From the NCBI RefSeq assembly GCF_014651615.1, contig NZ_BMXF01000001.1, forward strand, positions 620,001 through 684,000: a stretch of DNA of 64,000 nt, written 5' to 3'. Position 1 is the first letter of the stretch. Each line of letters opens with the position of its first letter. This document shows, piece after piece, positions 45,575-55,392 of the stretch. A program made the translations under genes and the position numbers. This DNA is from Persicitalea jodogahamensis. Its GTDB lineage: Bacteria; Bacteroidota; Bacteroidia; Cytophagales; Spirosomataceae. Under the pieces are notes generated by a model, which did no database searches, was not told the DNA's origin, and saw only the letters and a program-made list of their open reading frames with translations.

Positions 45575-45602
45575 AAACTCCGACTCAACGAGCCGGAGTT
45601 TC
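45575..45602 (-). terminator. Rho-independent terminator (minus strand)
   Basis: AAACTCCG (45575-45582) pairs with CGGAGTTT (45594-45601); on the minus strand seven T residues follow. It lies 60 bp beyond the stop of the DUF6600 gene and separates it from the DUF2911 gene. Confidence 0.8.
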
Positions 45603-45662
45603 TGCACTACATGTATTCGATTCATTTTAGATAGGTTAAGTCTTGACCGCAATTTGCGGCTC

Positions 45663-46970
45663 TTATCTTGGGCCCCGGCTCCGGCTTGATGAACTCGAAG
45701 AAGAACTCCGGCTGCTGGAACTCGGCGCACTGGTCCGCGCTGCACTCGATTGGGACGATGACCGACTGCTCATGGATGGGGCAGGTGTACTTCTCGATGA
45801 GGACCGTGAGGGTGCCGAATAGCTGCTATTGCTTCGGGAACGGCTACTGCTGCTCGGCTGGCTTGGTGCACTCCTCACGCTCGGCGCTGAACGGGTTTGC
45901 GGAGCACTCGAACGGCTGCGGGATTCGTAGCTAGGAGGACTACTTACACTCGGACTACTGCTGCGAGAGCTGTTGCCTGAGTCGTAAGATGGCGTGGCTG
46001 AACTCCGGCTGCTGGATTCGTACGCGCTTCCGCTGCGTGAGCGGCTGGAAGATTCGTTGGCATCGTAGGTACGGCTTGACGAAGGTGCGGTACTTTCGTA
46101 GCTGCTGCGGCCATTGCTGCTGTTCTCATTGCTGCCATAGCTGCGGGAAGAGCGGCTTGAAGTACCTGCATCGTACGTGCGGCCATTTATGCTGCCGCTA
46201 TTATCACGACTCTGGCGATCGAGGCCACTGCGGCTTGTATCATCGGCGCGGTAGGTACGGTTGCTGGTACCCGATCCATTGTTTGAGGCGTAGCGATTGC
46301 CCCGGATTTCTTCGGCACGATAGGTAGGAATAGTACCACGCGTAACGCGCTCTACTTCCCCCCGGCTAGGGCCATAGGAATACTGATAATTTCGGTTGTC
46401 GTTATAATAGTAGTTGTTAATGACCGTGGTGCGGCCGAAGAAACTATTATAACGGTAGCGGGGCACACAGTAGCCGAACACGTTGCGGTTGAACAGGTGA
46501 CGTCTCGGGATAAACACCCAGTAATTAAGTGGGATGTTGAAAGAAACACCTACCCGTACACCCGGCCACATAGGCGCCCAGCCATAATAGTCATTGTTCG
46601 AGCGCCAGTCAACCCAGGCGGGCCCCCACTCGTAGCCAGGTACCCAGGCCCAGCCACGGTAATCGTCGTAAAACCAGCGGCCATAATGGAAAGTAGCCCA
46701 GCCCCATGAGAAATCCGAAACCCAGGTGTTGCCGAACTCAGTCATCACCCAGCGACCATCGGTACCATAAGGCTGGAAGTTTCGTCCTACGTCGTAGGGC
46801 GTCCACACGGAACCGTAGCGCGGGTCCGATGACCAACTGCCGTAGGGTGAGAGTTCGTTATAAAAATACTGGAAGTTGACTGCACCGCCGCGTTGCGCCT
46901 GCGCCTTTTGGGTTCCCAGCAAGCCTAGTGTCAGGAAGGCCAGGAGGAGGAAGGTTTTTGAATTTTTCAT
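45663..46970 (-). CDS. Exported DUF6600-type protein with Ser/Arg-rich low-complexity tail
   Basis: A 435-residue protein with signal peptide (KTFLLLAFLTLGLLGTQKAQAQ). Residues 25-190 form a Trp/Tyr/Gly-rich domain with repeated W.P.....G.W units (TEFGNTWVSDFSWGWATFHY, then GRWFYDDYRGWAWVPGYEWG), typical of DUF6600. From about residue 200 to the end the sequence is almost only Ser, Arg, Ala, Pro, Tyr and Asn, with repeats such as YESSSRS and SSRSSS. The tail is probably disordered. The ATG at 46970 is preferred because it gives the signal peptide. Possible cell-envelope role; function unknown. Confidence 0.85.
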   Translation of the reverse strand: MKNSKTFLLLAFLTLGLLGTQKAQAQRGGAVNFQYFYNELSPYGSWSSDPRYGSVWTPYDVGRNFQPYGTDGRWVMTEFGNTWVSDFSWGWATFHYGRWFYDDYRGWAWVPGYEWGPAWVDWRSNNDYYGWAPMWPGVRVGVSFNIPLNYWVFIPRRHLFNRNVFGYCVPRYRYNSFFGRTTVINNYYYNDNRNYQYSYGPSRGEVERVTRGTIPTYRAEEIRGNRYASNNGSGTSNRTYRADDTSRSGLDRQSRDNSGSINGRTYDAGTSSRSSRSYGSNENSSNGRSSYESTAPSSSRTYDANESSSRSRSGSAYESSSRSSATPSYDSGNSSRSSSPSVSSPPSYESRSRSSAPQTRSAPSVRSAPSQPSSSSRSRSNSSYSAPSRSSSRSTPAPSMSSRSSSQSSAARTSAPSSSSRSSSSSSSSRSRGPR

Positions 46971-47288
46971 GGCTAATAAATTTTGAGTGTTAGGAACGGG
47001 TAAGCAATTCTTGGACAGGAAAGCCGGCAACGGGTTTAATATTCTGACTGATTGGTGCTTAATGATTTTATTTAAACTGTAAACTTGGCCTGAAAAGTAT
47101 ACAAGTTAAGAACTCGAAAGGATAAAAAAAAATTCCAGGCCCGCTTTTTTGACAAATAAATCCCCCGATCCCCCTACGCCCGACAAAAAACTTTATTATC
47201 AGGAAGTAACAACCTTGCAGCGTAGTTGTTGTTCCTGACAGAACCGAAATTTTATCATGGTCACCAGAGCGGATAAACCAACAACTTG
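46971..47288. other. Divergent intergenic region
   Basis: A 318-bp AT-richer spacer between the DUF6600 and antiporter genes, expected to hold both promoters. No clear -7/-33 pair, RNA gene or repeat could be picked out. Confidence 0.5.
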
Positions 47289-48557
47289 ATGGATACTTAT
47301 GTCATTGTACTGCTTATTGTCGGTCTTGCCTCGCTAGCCATGGCCTGGATGCCCGCCATCACTGAGAAAACCAAAATTTCCTACGCTATTCTGTACGTGC
47401 TATTGGGGGGCGTTTTGTACATTTTTGGTGATAGTTTGCCCTTGCCTGATCCCATCCGCAAGCAGGAGTACACCGTGCATTTGACCGAGTTGGTTGTCAT
47501 TATTTCGCTGATGGGAACAGGTTTGAAAATCGACCGCCCTTTTTCTTTCAAAAACTGGAACCTGCCTCTGCGACTGGTGAGTGTCACCATGCTTCTGAGC
47601 ATTGCCGCCATTAGCCTGCTGGCATGGCAGTTCCTGCAGTTTGATCTGGCTTCGGCTCTGTTGCTTGGCGCAGTGCTGGCTCCCACCGATCCCGTACTGG
47701 CGGCAGACGTCCAGGTAGGCGAACCACAGGAAAATGAGCGTAATGACGTGAAGTTCGCTCTCACCGCCGAAGCCGGACTCAACGACGGCCTGGCGTTCCC
47801 CTTTACCTGGCTGGCAATCGTACTGGCCCAAATCGCCGGTACCGGCGAAGGCAGCCTTACCGACTGGCTGCTCACTGATTTTTTTTACCGCATTATCGTT
47901 GGCGCGGTGGTGGGGTACTTGCTGGGGCGGTTGCTGGCATTTCTCATTTTCCGGAAATCCAGCAAAAAAAGCATTATTGAAATGAACAACGGCTTCATCG
48001 CCCTGGCAGCGACGTTGGTCATTTACGCCTTCACTGAAATGCTTCATGCGTATGGTTTTATGGCTGTGTTTATTGGCGCGGTGACACTACGTAACTCCGA
48101 GATGCAGCACGAATTTCACAATCAGCTGCATTCTTTCACCGATCAGATCGAGCGTATTCTGGTGGCGATCGTGCTTATTCTTTTTGGAGGCAGCCTGGTC
48201 AGCGGTGTACTGGAAGAATTGTCGGGACAAATGGTTGTCCTGGGGTTGGTTTTTGTTTTCGTCGTTCGTCCCGTGGCGGGGTACCTGGGGCTATTGGGGA
48301 CGGATTTGCATCCGTTACAAAGAGGAGCCATATCGTTTTTTGGGATTAAAGGCATCGGCTCATTTTTCTATCTATCCTTTGCTCTGGCAGAAGTCAATTT
48401 CGCCAATGCCCGCGAGATTTGGTCGATGGCCGCCTTCACAGTGTTGGTTTCGCTGATTACGCATGGTGTCACCGCAGCTATCAGCATGAAAAAGATCGAG
48501 GAGAAATTTGCCGGACAGCCCGCCGAGGAGGTTGATTTGCCCGCTAAGGAGCCGTAA
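47289..48557 (+). CDS. Cation:proton antiporter (CPA1 / NhaP-like)
   Basis: A 422-residue inner-membrane protein with about 12 helices. The ion-binding region is visible: LAPTDPVLAADVQVG (with the TDP unwound helix) and FALTAEAGLNDGLAFPFTWLA, whose ND motif is typical of CPA1 Na+/H+ antiporters. A charged helix around RNSEMQHEFHNQLHSFTDQIE follows. It should exchange Na+ or K+ for H+ and support pH and salt homeostasis. The ATG at 47289 is preferred over the TTG just upstream. It lies 32 bp from the following peptidase gene. Confidence 0.92.
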   Translation: MDTYVIVLLIVGLASLAMAWMPAITEKTKISYAILYVLLGGVLYIFGDSLPLPDPIRKQEYTVHLTELVVIISLMGTGLKIDRPFSFKNWNLPLRLVSVTMLLSIAAISLLAWQFLQFDLASALLLGAVLAPTDPVLAADVQVGEPQENERNDVKFALTAEAGLNDGLAFPFTWLAIVLAQIAGTGEGSLTDWLLTDFFYRIIVGAVVGYLLGRLLAFLIFRKSSKKSIIEMNNGFIALAATLVIYAFTEMLHAYGFMAVFIGAVTLRNSEMQHEFHNQLHSFTDQIERILVAIVLILFGGSLVSGVLEELSGQMVVLGLVFVFVVRPVAGYLGLLGTDLHPLQRGAISFFGIKGIGSFFYLSFALAEVNFANAREIWSMAAFTVLVSLITHGVTAAISMKKIEEKFAGQPAEEVDLPAKEP

Positions 48558-48589
48558 CTTGCGGGTCAGCCCCCGAATGTTCAGAAACT

Positions 48590-51196
48590 TTGCACTCACT
48601 ATCCAATACAACTACTTTGTGCCGGACCGCTTTGTGTCTTTTCACCATAGCACTTCTGTGCTTCTCGTGTCATCGCATGCCCATCGATTCCGTTGATTTG
48701 CAGGAAGGAGTTTCGGAAGCGCTGGCCCGCAACCGGAAGCAGGTGCTGAGCAACATCACCTACAAGCTTTCATTCGACATTCCCGCGCAGAAAGACAGCC
48801 CTATTCCCGCCACAGAAAGGATCACCTTTGATTGGCAGAAAAACACCAACTCACTTTCGATCGATTTCAAGGAAAAGGAGGATCATCTCCAGAAAATTCG
48901 GGTCAACGGCAAGGACGTGCCCCTTGTTTTTGAGAAGGAGCATGTTCAGATCGCGGCGGAGTACCTGAAAAAAGGAAAGAATACGGTGGACATTGACTTC
49001 ATCGCCGGGGACTTGTCGCTCAACCGCAATGCCGAGTATCTCTACACTCTGCTCGTCCCTGACCGCGCCCGCACGGTGTTTCCCTGCTTGGACCAGCCTG
49101 ATTTGAAGGCCAGCTTCGAACTATCACTAACCGTTCCGGCGGATTGGATTTCTGTGTCTAATGCTCCTTTGCGCGATAGCGTGATTTCAAGAATGCAGAA
49201 AAGCTATCATTTCCATCCCTCCGACCTTCTGCCGACTTACCTTTTCTCTTTTGTCGCCGGCAAGTTTGATCGTGTGGCGCGGACGCCCGGTGGACGCGAA
49301 ATGACGCTGTATCACCGCGAAACGGATACTTCCAAAATCCGGCTCAGCCTGGATCCGATCTTTGAAACCCACGCCGACGCATTGGGCTTCATGGAAGACT
49401 ACACGCAGATAAAGTACCCTTTCCAGAAATTCGACTTCGCGGCCATTCCTGATTTCCAGTACGGTGGCATGGAACATGCGGGGGCTATTCAGTACAAGGC
49501 GGCAAGTTTGTTTTTGGATAAAGGAGCAACACGCAACCAGAAAATGAGCCGCATCAAACTACTGGCCCACGAAACAGCCCACATGTGGTTTGGCGATCTG
49601 GTAACGATGCGCTGGTTCAACGATGTGTGGATGAAAGAGGTCTTTGCTAATTTCATGGCTGACAAAATCGCCAAGGTTGCGCAGCCACTGAGCAACTACG
49701 ATCTCGAGTTCCTGATTTCACACTTCCCGACGGCCTACGGCGTGGATCGTACCGAAGGACCCAATGCCATCGGTCAGCCGCTCGACAACCTGAATCAGGC
49801 CGGGACAATGTACGGACCGATTATCTACCACAAAGCGCCCATCATGATGCGCCAACTCGAGCGCCTTATGGGGCCCGATGCCCTGCGTGATGGCCTGCGC
49901 GAGTACCTGAAAAAATACGCTTACGGCAACGCCACCTGGCCCGATCTGATCGCGATTCTTGATAAATACACCCCCATCGACCTCGCCGCCTGGAACAAGG
50001 TATGGGTGAACGAAACGGGGCGGCCTCGCTTCGATTACAACTTAAATGCTTCCGCCGGGAAAATTACCAACCTGACCATCACCCAGCAGAGTGAGGACGA
50101 GTTTGACCGGACTTGGCCTCAGTACTTTGAAATAGCCCTCATTTACCGGGATAGGGTGGAGGAGCTGACGGTCAACATGAACGCTGATACGGTCTTGGTG
50201 CCGGAGGTAGTTGGGCGCGACATGCCGCTGGATATCCTGATGAATTCTTCGGGACAGGGCTATGGCCTTTTCCCCATGAGCCGGAATATGGTCGTGCAAC
50301 TACCCGCGATCGCCAGCCCACTGATGCGTGCCTCTGCTTACATCAGTTTGTACGAAAATATGCTCAATAAAAATCCGGCGATCCCGCCCACCCTGCTGGC
50401 CGATCTGTACGTGAAGATGCTGGACAAGGAAACAGAGGAGTTGAGTCTGGACTTGATCACTGACCAGCTTTCCCATATTTTCTGGCAATTCATGAAGCCC
50501 GAGGCACGCAAAGCCTGGGCAGACTATCTGGAAAAGAAGGTGTGGGAAGCGCTATCACGGATCGAGGACGGCAACAAGAAAAAAATCGTCTTTAAGCTTT
50601 ACCAGAACATTGCTGAAAGCCAGGAAGCCAAAGATCGCCTCTACGAAATCTGGAGAACCCAGCAGGCCCCGGCGGGCGTCACACTTACCGAAGACGACTA
50701 CACGTCGCTGGCCCTGGCACTGGCCGTGCGGGAGTATGGTACTTCTGACATTTCTGCAAAAAATATTCTGGAACAACAACTGACCCGTGTCAAGAATCCT
50801 GACCGCAAAAAACGGCTGGAATTTATGCTGCCCGCTCTGTCGGCTGATGTTTCGGAAAGGGACGCTTTCTTCAATTCTTTAAAAGAAGAGAAAAACCGTG
50901 AACACGAATCCTGGGTGACGGCGGCTTTGGGATATCTGCACCATCCGTTGCGGATAGAGGCTTCTCAAAAGTACCTGCGCCCGAGCCTGGATTTACTGGA
51001 AGAGATTCAAAAAACAGGCGACATCTTTTTCCCCGAAGCCTGGCTCCGGGCTACATTGGGTTCGTACCAATCGACGGAAGCCGAGCGGATCGTCAGAAGT
51101 TTCCTGCAGGAACACCCCAACTATAATCCACGCCTGAAAGCCAAACTCCTGCAATCCGCCGATAACCTTTTCCGGGCTGAGAGGATTGTGAATTGA
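48590..51196 (+). CDS. M1-family aminopeptidase, probable lipoprotein
   Basis: An 868-residue gluzincin. The zinc site HETAHMWFGDLVT is at 327-339, with the third ligand Glu in WMKEVFANFMADK. The exopeptidase motif, normally GxMEN, reads GGMEH at 292-296. The start is TTG at 48590, since no in-frame ATG gives an N-terminus; it creates a signal ending in CLFTIALLCFSC, a plausible lipobox, so the protein is probably lipid-anchored. A C-terminal helical ERAP-like region follows. It trims N-terminal residues from peptides. The His in place of Asn could change specificity. Confidence 0.9.
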   Translation: MHSLSNTTTLCRTALCLFTIALLCFSCHRMPIDSVDLQEGVSEALARNRKQVLSNITYKLSFDIPAQKDSPIPATERITFDWQKNTNSLSIDFKEKEDHLQKIRVNGKDVPLVFEKEHVQIAAEYLKKGKNTVDIDFIAGDLSLNRNAEYLYTLLVPDRARTVFPCLDQPDLKASFELSLTVPADWISVSNAPLRDSVISRMQKSYHFHPSDLLPTYLFSFVAGKFDRVARTPGGREMTLYHRETDTSKIRLSLDPIFETHADALGFMEDYTQIKYPFQKFDFAAIPDFQYGGMEHAGAIQYKAASLFLDKGATRNQKMSRIKLLAHETAHMWFGDLVTMRWFNDVWMKEVFANFMADKIAKVAQPLSNYDLEFLISHFPTAYGVDRTEGPNAIGQPLDNLNQAGTMYGPIIYHKAPIMMRQLERLMGPDALRDGLREYLKKYAYGNATWPDLIAILDKYTPIDLAAWNKVWVNETGRPRFDYNLNASAGKITNLTITQQSEDEFDRTWPQYFEIALIYRDRVEELTVNMNADTVLVPEVVGRDMPLDILMNSSGQGYGLFPMSRNMVVQLPAIASPLMRASAYISLYENMLNKNPAIPPTLLADLYVKMLDKETEELSLDLITDQLSHIFWQFMKPEARKAWADYLEKKVWEALSRIEDGNKKKIVFKLYQNIAESQEAKDRLYEIWRTQQAPAGVTLTEDDYTSLALALAVREYGTSDISAKNILEQQLTRVKNPDRKKRLEFMLPALSADVSERDAFFNSLKEEKNREHESWVTAALGYLHHPLRIEASQKYLRPSLDLLEEIQKTGDIFFPEAWLRATLGSYQSTEAERIVRSFLQEHPNYNPRLKAKLLQSADNLFRAERIVN

Positions 51197-51281
51197 GGCT
51201 ATCGGATTTATAAGAAGAAATCTATTGGTTCGCAGCAGTGGCTATCCAGCCCTACAAGCAAGTACACAAATCAACCGCAGA

Positions 51282-52079
51282 ATGGACGTCATTCAAGACT
51301 ACTTAAACAAATGCCGCTCAATCACCGACACCGTCGAAAGCCAGAAACCGGAAATCCAAAAGGCCGCGCGCTGGTTTGCCGACAGCATCCTGGCGGGGCG
51401 GATGGTGCACGTCTTTGGTAGTGGCCATAGCCGGATCATGGTCGAGGAAATGTGGCCGCGTTATGGTTCTTTTCCAGGCTTTAACCCAATCGTGGAGCTT
51501 TCTTTAACCTTCCATAACCTAGTGGTGGGAGCCAATGGACAGCGGCAGGCGATGTTTCTGGAGAATGTCCCCGGCCTGGCCGACCGTATCCTGCGCAATT
51601 TCGATTTGTCGGAGAAGGATGCCGCTCTGGTCATTTCGTCGAGCGGCTGCAATGTCGTACCGATCGAAATGGCGGAGCTGTTTCAGAAAAGCGGCGTAAA
51701 AGTCGTAGCTTTGATTACCAGTGCGCATTCCAGCCAAAGTACCTCTAAACGCACCGACGGAAAAAAACTGGGCGATTTTGCCGACCTGATTCTCGACACG
51801 GGCGCCCCCGTCGGCGACGCGATGGTGAGTATTCCAGATCTGGACACTCCCGTTGCCCCGGGAAGTACCATCGGCGGCGCGATGCTGGTCAACTGCATTA
51901 AGGCCGAAGTGGCCCGATTGCTCACCGAGGCCGGGCAGCCGCCCAAAGTACTCAGCGCGGGCGTGGTAGTTGGCGCGGAAAAAGCCGTCGAATTGTTCGA
52001 GTCGGCCTACGATGAACACGCCCACCGATTGGCCAGACTTTACGAAAAAGTAGGGCAGGGACAACGGCCCAAATTGTGA
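51282..52079 (+). CDS. SIS-domain protein (UPF0309-like)
   Basis: A 265-residue cytosolic protein with one SIS fold. The phosphosugar-binding Ser-rich turns HVFGSGHSRIM and ALVISSSGCNVVPIE are present, with TSAHSSQSTSKRTDGKKLGD nearby. Family members resemble sugar isomerases or N-acetylmuramic acid-6-phosphate processing proteins, but the role is unproven. The ATG at 51282 is chosen; the longer frame to 51225 is unlikely. It lies 23 bp upstream of bshC. Confidence 0.9.
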   Translation: MDVIQDYLNKCRSITDTVESQKPEIQKAARWFADSILAGRMVHVFGSGHSRIMVEEMWPRYGSFPGFNPIVELSLTFHNLVVGANGQRQAMFLENVPGLADRILRNFDLSEKDAALVISSSGCNVVPIEMAELFQKSGVKVVALITSAHSSQSTSKRTDGKKLGDFADLILDTGAPVGDAMVSIPDLDTPVAPGSTIGGAMLVNCIKAEVARLLTEAGQPPKVLSAGVVVGAEKAVELFESAYDEHAHRLARLYEKVGQGQRPKL

Positions 52080-52102
52080 TGAACCCATTTTTGACCTGAT
52101 CG

Positions 52103-53650
52103 ATGAAATTACATTCCGTTGCTTTGCGCGACACCGGCCAGTTTCCGCCGCTTCTGCTCGATTATCTGGACCAAAAACCGGAATTGAAGGCATTTTACAG
52201 CGTATTTCCCAGTGTTGATGAAGCTGGAAAAGCAATTGACCAACGCGCCGGTTTCGACTCAGCCAAGCGGCAAACGTTGGTGGAAGTGCTGACGAGGCAG
52301 TACAAAGGCATCGCGGATGCGCCCGATTTCAGCGTTTTACTGGACGAAAGTACCTTCACTGTTACCACGGGCCACCAGCTGAATATCTTTACCGGGCCGC
52401 TGTACGTGATTTACAAGGTCGTCACCACGATCAATCTGGCGCGAACGCTGAAAGAAAATTATCCCGAGTACAACTTCGTACCCGTTTACTGGATGGCGTC
52501 CGAAGACCATGATTTTGAGGAAATCGCTTCCTTCAATCTCTTTGGCAGGAAATACACCTGGCCCGGCGACCATGTGGGGGCGGTGGGGCGTCTCGACCCA
52601 CAGGAACTGGAAACCGTGTTGAACACGTTGCCCGAGTCGGCGCCGCTATTCGAGAAAGCCTACCTCGAAAACAAAACGCTGGCGGATGCGGCCCGATGTT
52701 ACATGCACGAGCTATTCGGTGCGGAGGGGCTCATAACGGTTGATGCCGATGACCCGGCTTTGAAAAAACACTTACTGCCTGTCATTGAAGATGAACTTTT
52801 CAACCAGAATTCCAGCCGTTTGGTGGAAGAGACTACCCGGGAACTGGAAGGGCTGGGCTACCACACGCCCGTTCACGCGCGGGAAATCAATCTGTTTTAC
52901 CTGACCGACGGGCTGCGCGAGCGTATCATCCGGCAGGATGGTACTTTCAATGTTCTGAACACCAGGCTGGAATTTACGGACGAAGAAATCCGGCAGGAAA
53001 TGAACGAGTATCCCGAGCGGTTCAGCCCGAACGTAGTACTCAGGCCATTGTACGAAGAAATTATTCTGCCGAACCTGGCCTACATCGGCGGACCATCGGA
53101 GGTGCCCTACTGGTTGCAGTTGAAAGGAGTGTTTGATCATTTCGTCGTACCCTTCCCGATGCTGATTCCACGCAATTTTGCCTTGTACGTCGACGCCGCC
53201 AGTCGTCATCGGCTGGAAAAACTTGATTTATCCTACGGAGATATTTTTAAGGAGAAACACCAATTAAAACACGATCTGGTCGAGCGGATATCGGAATACC
53301 CGCTGTCGCTGGATCTGGAAAAGTACGCGTTCGCCGAGGTACTTGCCAAGGTGGTAAACAAAGCGCTGGACGTGGATGTGACGATGGAAAAAGCCGTGTT
53401 GGCCGAGCGGGCGAGACTATTCAACTCGCTGGAAAAACTGGAAAAGCGGATTCGGCGGGCCGAGGAGAAAAAACACGACATTCAGGTCGGACAATTGCAG
53501 AACCTGCTGGATACGTTCTTTCCCAACGGTTCAGCGCAAGAGCGCCACGATAATTTCCTGAATTTTTACCTCAACAATCGGAATTTCATTTCGATTCTCC
53601 TCGAACACTTCGACCCTCTGGATTTCAAGTTTAATGTTTTGGAAGAATAG
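52103..53650 (+). CDS. bshC: Bacillithiol biosynthesis cysteine-adding enzyme BshC
   Basis: A 515-residue cytosolic protein. Signatures are TTGHQLNIFTGPLYVIYKVVTT, VYWMASEDHDFEEI and YIGGPSEVPYWLQLKG. A long coiled-coil near residues 420-470 (LFNSLEKLEKRIRRAEEKKH) precedes the C-terminal segment. BshC joins cysteine to GlcN-malate in the last step of bacillithiol synthesis. The presence of bshC suggests this organism makes bacillithiol; bshA and bshB are not in the window. It follows a SIS gene by 23 bp and precedes 5-formyl-THF cyclo-ligase, so an operon is possible. Confidence 0.94.
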   Translation: MKLHSVALRDTGQFPPLLLDYLDQKPELKAFYSVFPSVDEAGKAIDQRAGFDSAKRQTLVEVLTRQYKGIADAPDFSVLLDESTFTVTTGHQLNIFTGPLYVIYKVVTTINLARTLKENYPEYNFVPVYWMASEDHDFEEIASFNLFGRKYTWPGDHVGAVGRLDPQELETVLNTLPESAPLFEKAYLENKTLADAARCYMHELFGAEGLITVDADDPALKKHLLPVIEDELFNQNSSRLVEETTRELEGLGYHTPVHAREINLFYLTDGLRERIIRQDGTFNVLNTRLEFTDEEIRQEMNEYPERFSPNVVLRPLYEEIILPNLAYIGGPSEVPYWLQLKGVFDHFVVPFPMLIPRNFALYVDAASRHRLEKLDLSYGDIFKEKHQLKHDLVERISEYPLSLDLEKYAFAEVLAKVVNKALDVDVTMEKAVLAERARLFNSLEKLEKRIRRAEEKKHDIQVGQLQNLLDTFFPNGSAQERHDNFLNFYLNNRNFISILLEHFDPLDFKFNVLEE

Positions 53651-53706
53651 GCAGCGAGGCTAACCGCAGCGTATGCCAGACTTTTGAGTGATTTGCGTTC
53701 AGTAAG

Positions 53707-54279
53707 GTGAAGAAAAAAGAGATTCGAGAAATTTTCCTGAAGAAAAGGGCAGTCACGAATCTGGCCGACAATGAGCGGATCGCCGCCAGGCTAAGAGAAG
53801 TGTTGTCTGGAAGCTCAATCAGCCTCGTCCATTCTTTCGTAGGCTGTCGGACAAGAAGCGAGGTCGATACAAAGGGTATTCGCCAGCTCCTGCGAATTCA
53901 ACTTCCATCTATACAGTGGGCCGCGCCCCGCATGATTCCCGGTACCAGCAAATTACAAAACTACCTCTGGAACGACGAAACAGTATTGATCTCTAACCGC
54001 TGGGGAATTGAAGAACCCGGTGCCGGTACTTCTCAACCGGTAGAAATACAGGCGATTGATGCAGTACTAGTACCCTTGCTAGCCTTTGACCAAAAAGGAC
54101 ACCGCGTAGGGTATGGCGGCGGTTTCTACGATCGCTTCCTGGCCCAATGCCGACCCGACACGCTTAAAATCGGGCTCTCCGCTTTCGAAGCGATTGAGGA
54201 AATTGAAGATGCAGACGAATGGGACGTGAAGCTGAACTATTGTGTGACACCTACTAATATATACCACTGGAACAGTTGA
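53707..54279 (+). CDS. 5-formyltetrahydrofolate cyclo-ligase
   Basis: A 190-residue enzyme that converts 5-formyl-THF to 5,10-methenyl-THF with ATP. The family core VLVPLLAFDQKGHRVGYGGG FYDRFL is present near residues 125-150. The N-terminal KKKEIREIFLKKRAVTN is typical, as is the WDVKLNY.V..P end. The start codon is GTG at 53707. It lies 57 bp after bshC and 70 bp before asd, with a separate -7 box in front of asd. Confidence 0.93.
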   Translation: MKKKEIREIFLKKRAVTNLADNERIAARLREVLSGSSISLVHSFVGCRTRSEVDTKGIRQLLRIQLPSIQWAAPRMIPGTSKLQNYLWNDETVLISNRWGIEEPGAGTSQPVEIQAIDAVLVPLLAFDQKGHRVGYGGGFYDRFLAQCRPDTLKIGLSAFEAIEEIEDADEWDVKLNYCVTPTNIYHWNS

Positions 54280-54308
54280 TTTTAACTACTCTCTGAAAGA
54301 TTTTTTTG

Positions 54309-54316
54309 TACTTTTG
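54309..54316 (+). promoter_or_regulatory. Candidate -7 box of asd
   Basis: TACTTTTG matches TAnnTTTG, 32 bp upstream of the asd ATG. No clear TTTG is found at the -33 spacing, so the call is weak. Confidence 0.35.
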
Positions 54317-54348
54317 CCCCCAATTTTTACTAAAACCATTTTACTAAA

Positions 54349-55359
54349 ATGAAAATCGCAGTCGTAGGCGCTACCGGACTGGTAGGCAGCGAAATCCTTA
54401 AAGTACTGGCCGAGCGTAATTTTCCGGTGACGGAGTTACTGCCCGTGGCCTCTGAACGTTCTGTTGGCAAGGAAATCACGTTCAAGGGTAAACAGGTGAA
54501 AGTGGTCAGCTACCAGGACGCGATCAAGGCCGGACCGGCAGTGGCGATTTTCTCGGCTGGCGGCGGTACTTCGCTGGAACTGGCCCCCAAATTCGCCGCT
54601 GCGGGCATTACCGTGGTAGACAATTCTTCTGCCTGGCGCATGGACCCTACCAAGAAGTTGGTCGTGCCGGAAATCAACGCTAACACGCTGACCCCCGAAG
54701 ACAAAATTATTGCCAATCCGAACTGCTCCACTATTCAAATGGTGCTGGTTCTGAATCCTTTGCACCAAAAATACAAGATCAAGCGGGTGGTAGTTTCGAC
54801 TTATCAGTCGGTGACGGGTACTGGGAAGGAAGCCGTGGATCAACTCTTTGCCGAGCGCAGGGGCGACGACACGGTCAAGAAGGTGTACCCGCATCCGATC
54901 GACCTCAACGTGCTACCGCATATCGACGTCTTCCTTGACAATGGATATACCAAGGAGGAGATGAAGATGACCAACGAAACCAAGAAGATCATGGGCGACG
55001 ACAGCATTGCTGTTACCGCCACCGCCGTGCGCATCCCGACTATGGGCGGTCACTCAGAGGCGGTTAATATTGAGTTTGAGAATGAGTTCGACTTGGATGA
55101 AGTACGCGAGCTCCTGAGCAATGCCGATGGTGTGGTACTGCAGGACGATCCCAAAAACTTCGTTTACCCTATGCCGCTAACCGCGCATGGTAAAGACGAC
55201 ACTTTCGTGGGCCGCATCCGCCGCGACGAAACTCAGCCCAAGACGCTTAACCTGTGGGTAGTGTCTGACAACCTGCGCAAGGGTGCGGCAACCAATGCTG
55301 TGCAGATCGCTGAGTACCTCGTGCAACACGATTTGGTGGATGTAGCCGAAAAAGTGTAA
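54349..55359 (+). CDS. asd: Aspartate-semialdehyde dehydrogenase
   Basis: A 336-residue enzyme that reduces aspartyl phosphate to aspartate semialdehyde, the branch point to lysine/diaminopimelate, threonine and methionine. The NADP-binding motif GATGLVGSEIL is at 7-17. The active-site Cys126 is in NPNCSTIQM. The acceptor/His region RIPTMGGHSEAVNIEFENEF is near residue 230. Length fits the family. It has its own -7-like box and a strong terminator, so it can be transcribed alone. Confidence 0.96.
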   Translation: MKIAVVGATGLVGSEILKVLAERNFPVTELLPVASERSVGKEITFKGKQVKVVSYQDAIKAGPAVAIFSAGGGTSLELAPKFAAAGITVVDNSSAWRMDPTKKLVVPEINANTLTPEDKIIANPNCSTIQMVLVLNPLHQKYKIKRVVVSTYQSVTGTGKEAVDQLFAERRGDDTVKKVYPHPIDLNVLPHIDVFLDNGYTKEEMKMTNETKKIMGDDSIAVTATAVRIPTMGGHSEAVNIEFENEFDLDEVRELLSNADGVVLQDDPKNFVYPMPLTAHGKDDTFVGRIRRDETQPKTLNLWVVSDNLRKGAATNAVQIAEYLVQHDLVDVAEKV

Positions 55360-55392
55360 GTTTGTCTTTAACAATCTGATACCAATAATTCG

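Noticed and set aside
45663-46200. Short near-repeats in the Ser-rich tail as a CRISPR-like or satellite array
   Set aside because: The repeats follow codons of a Ser/Arg-rich protein, have irregular spacing and lie within one open frame.
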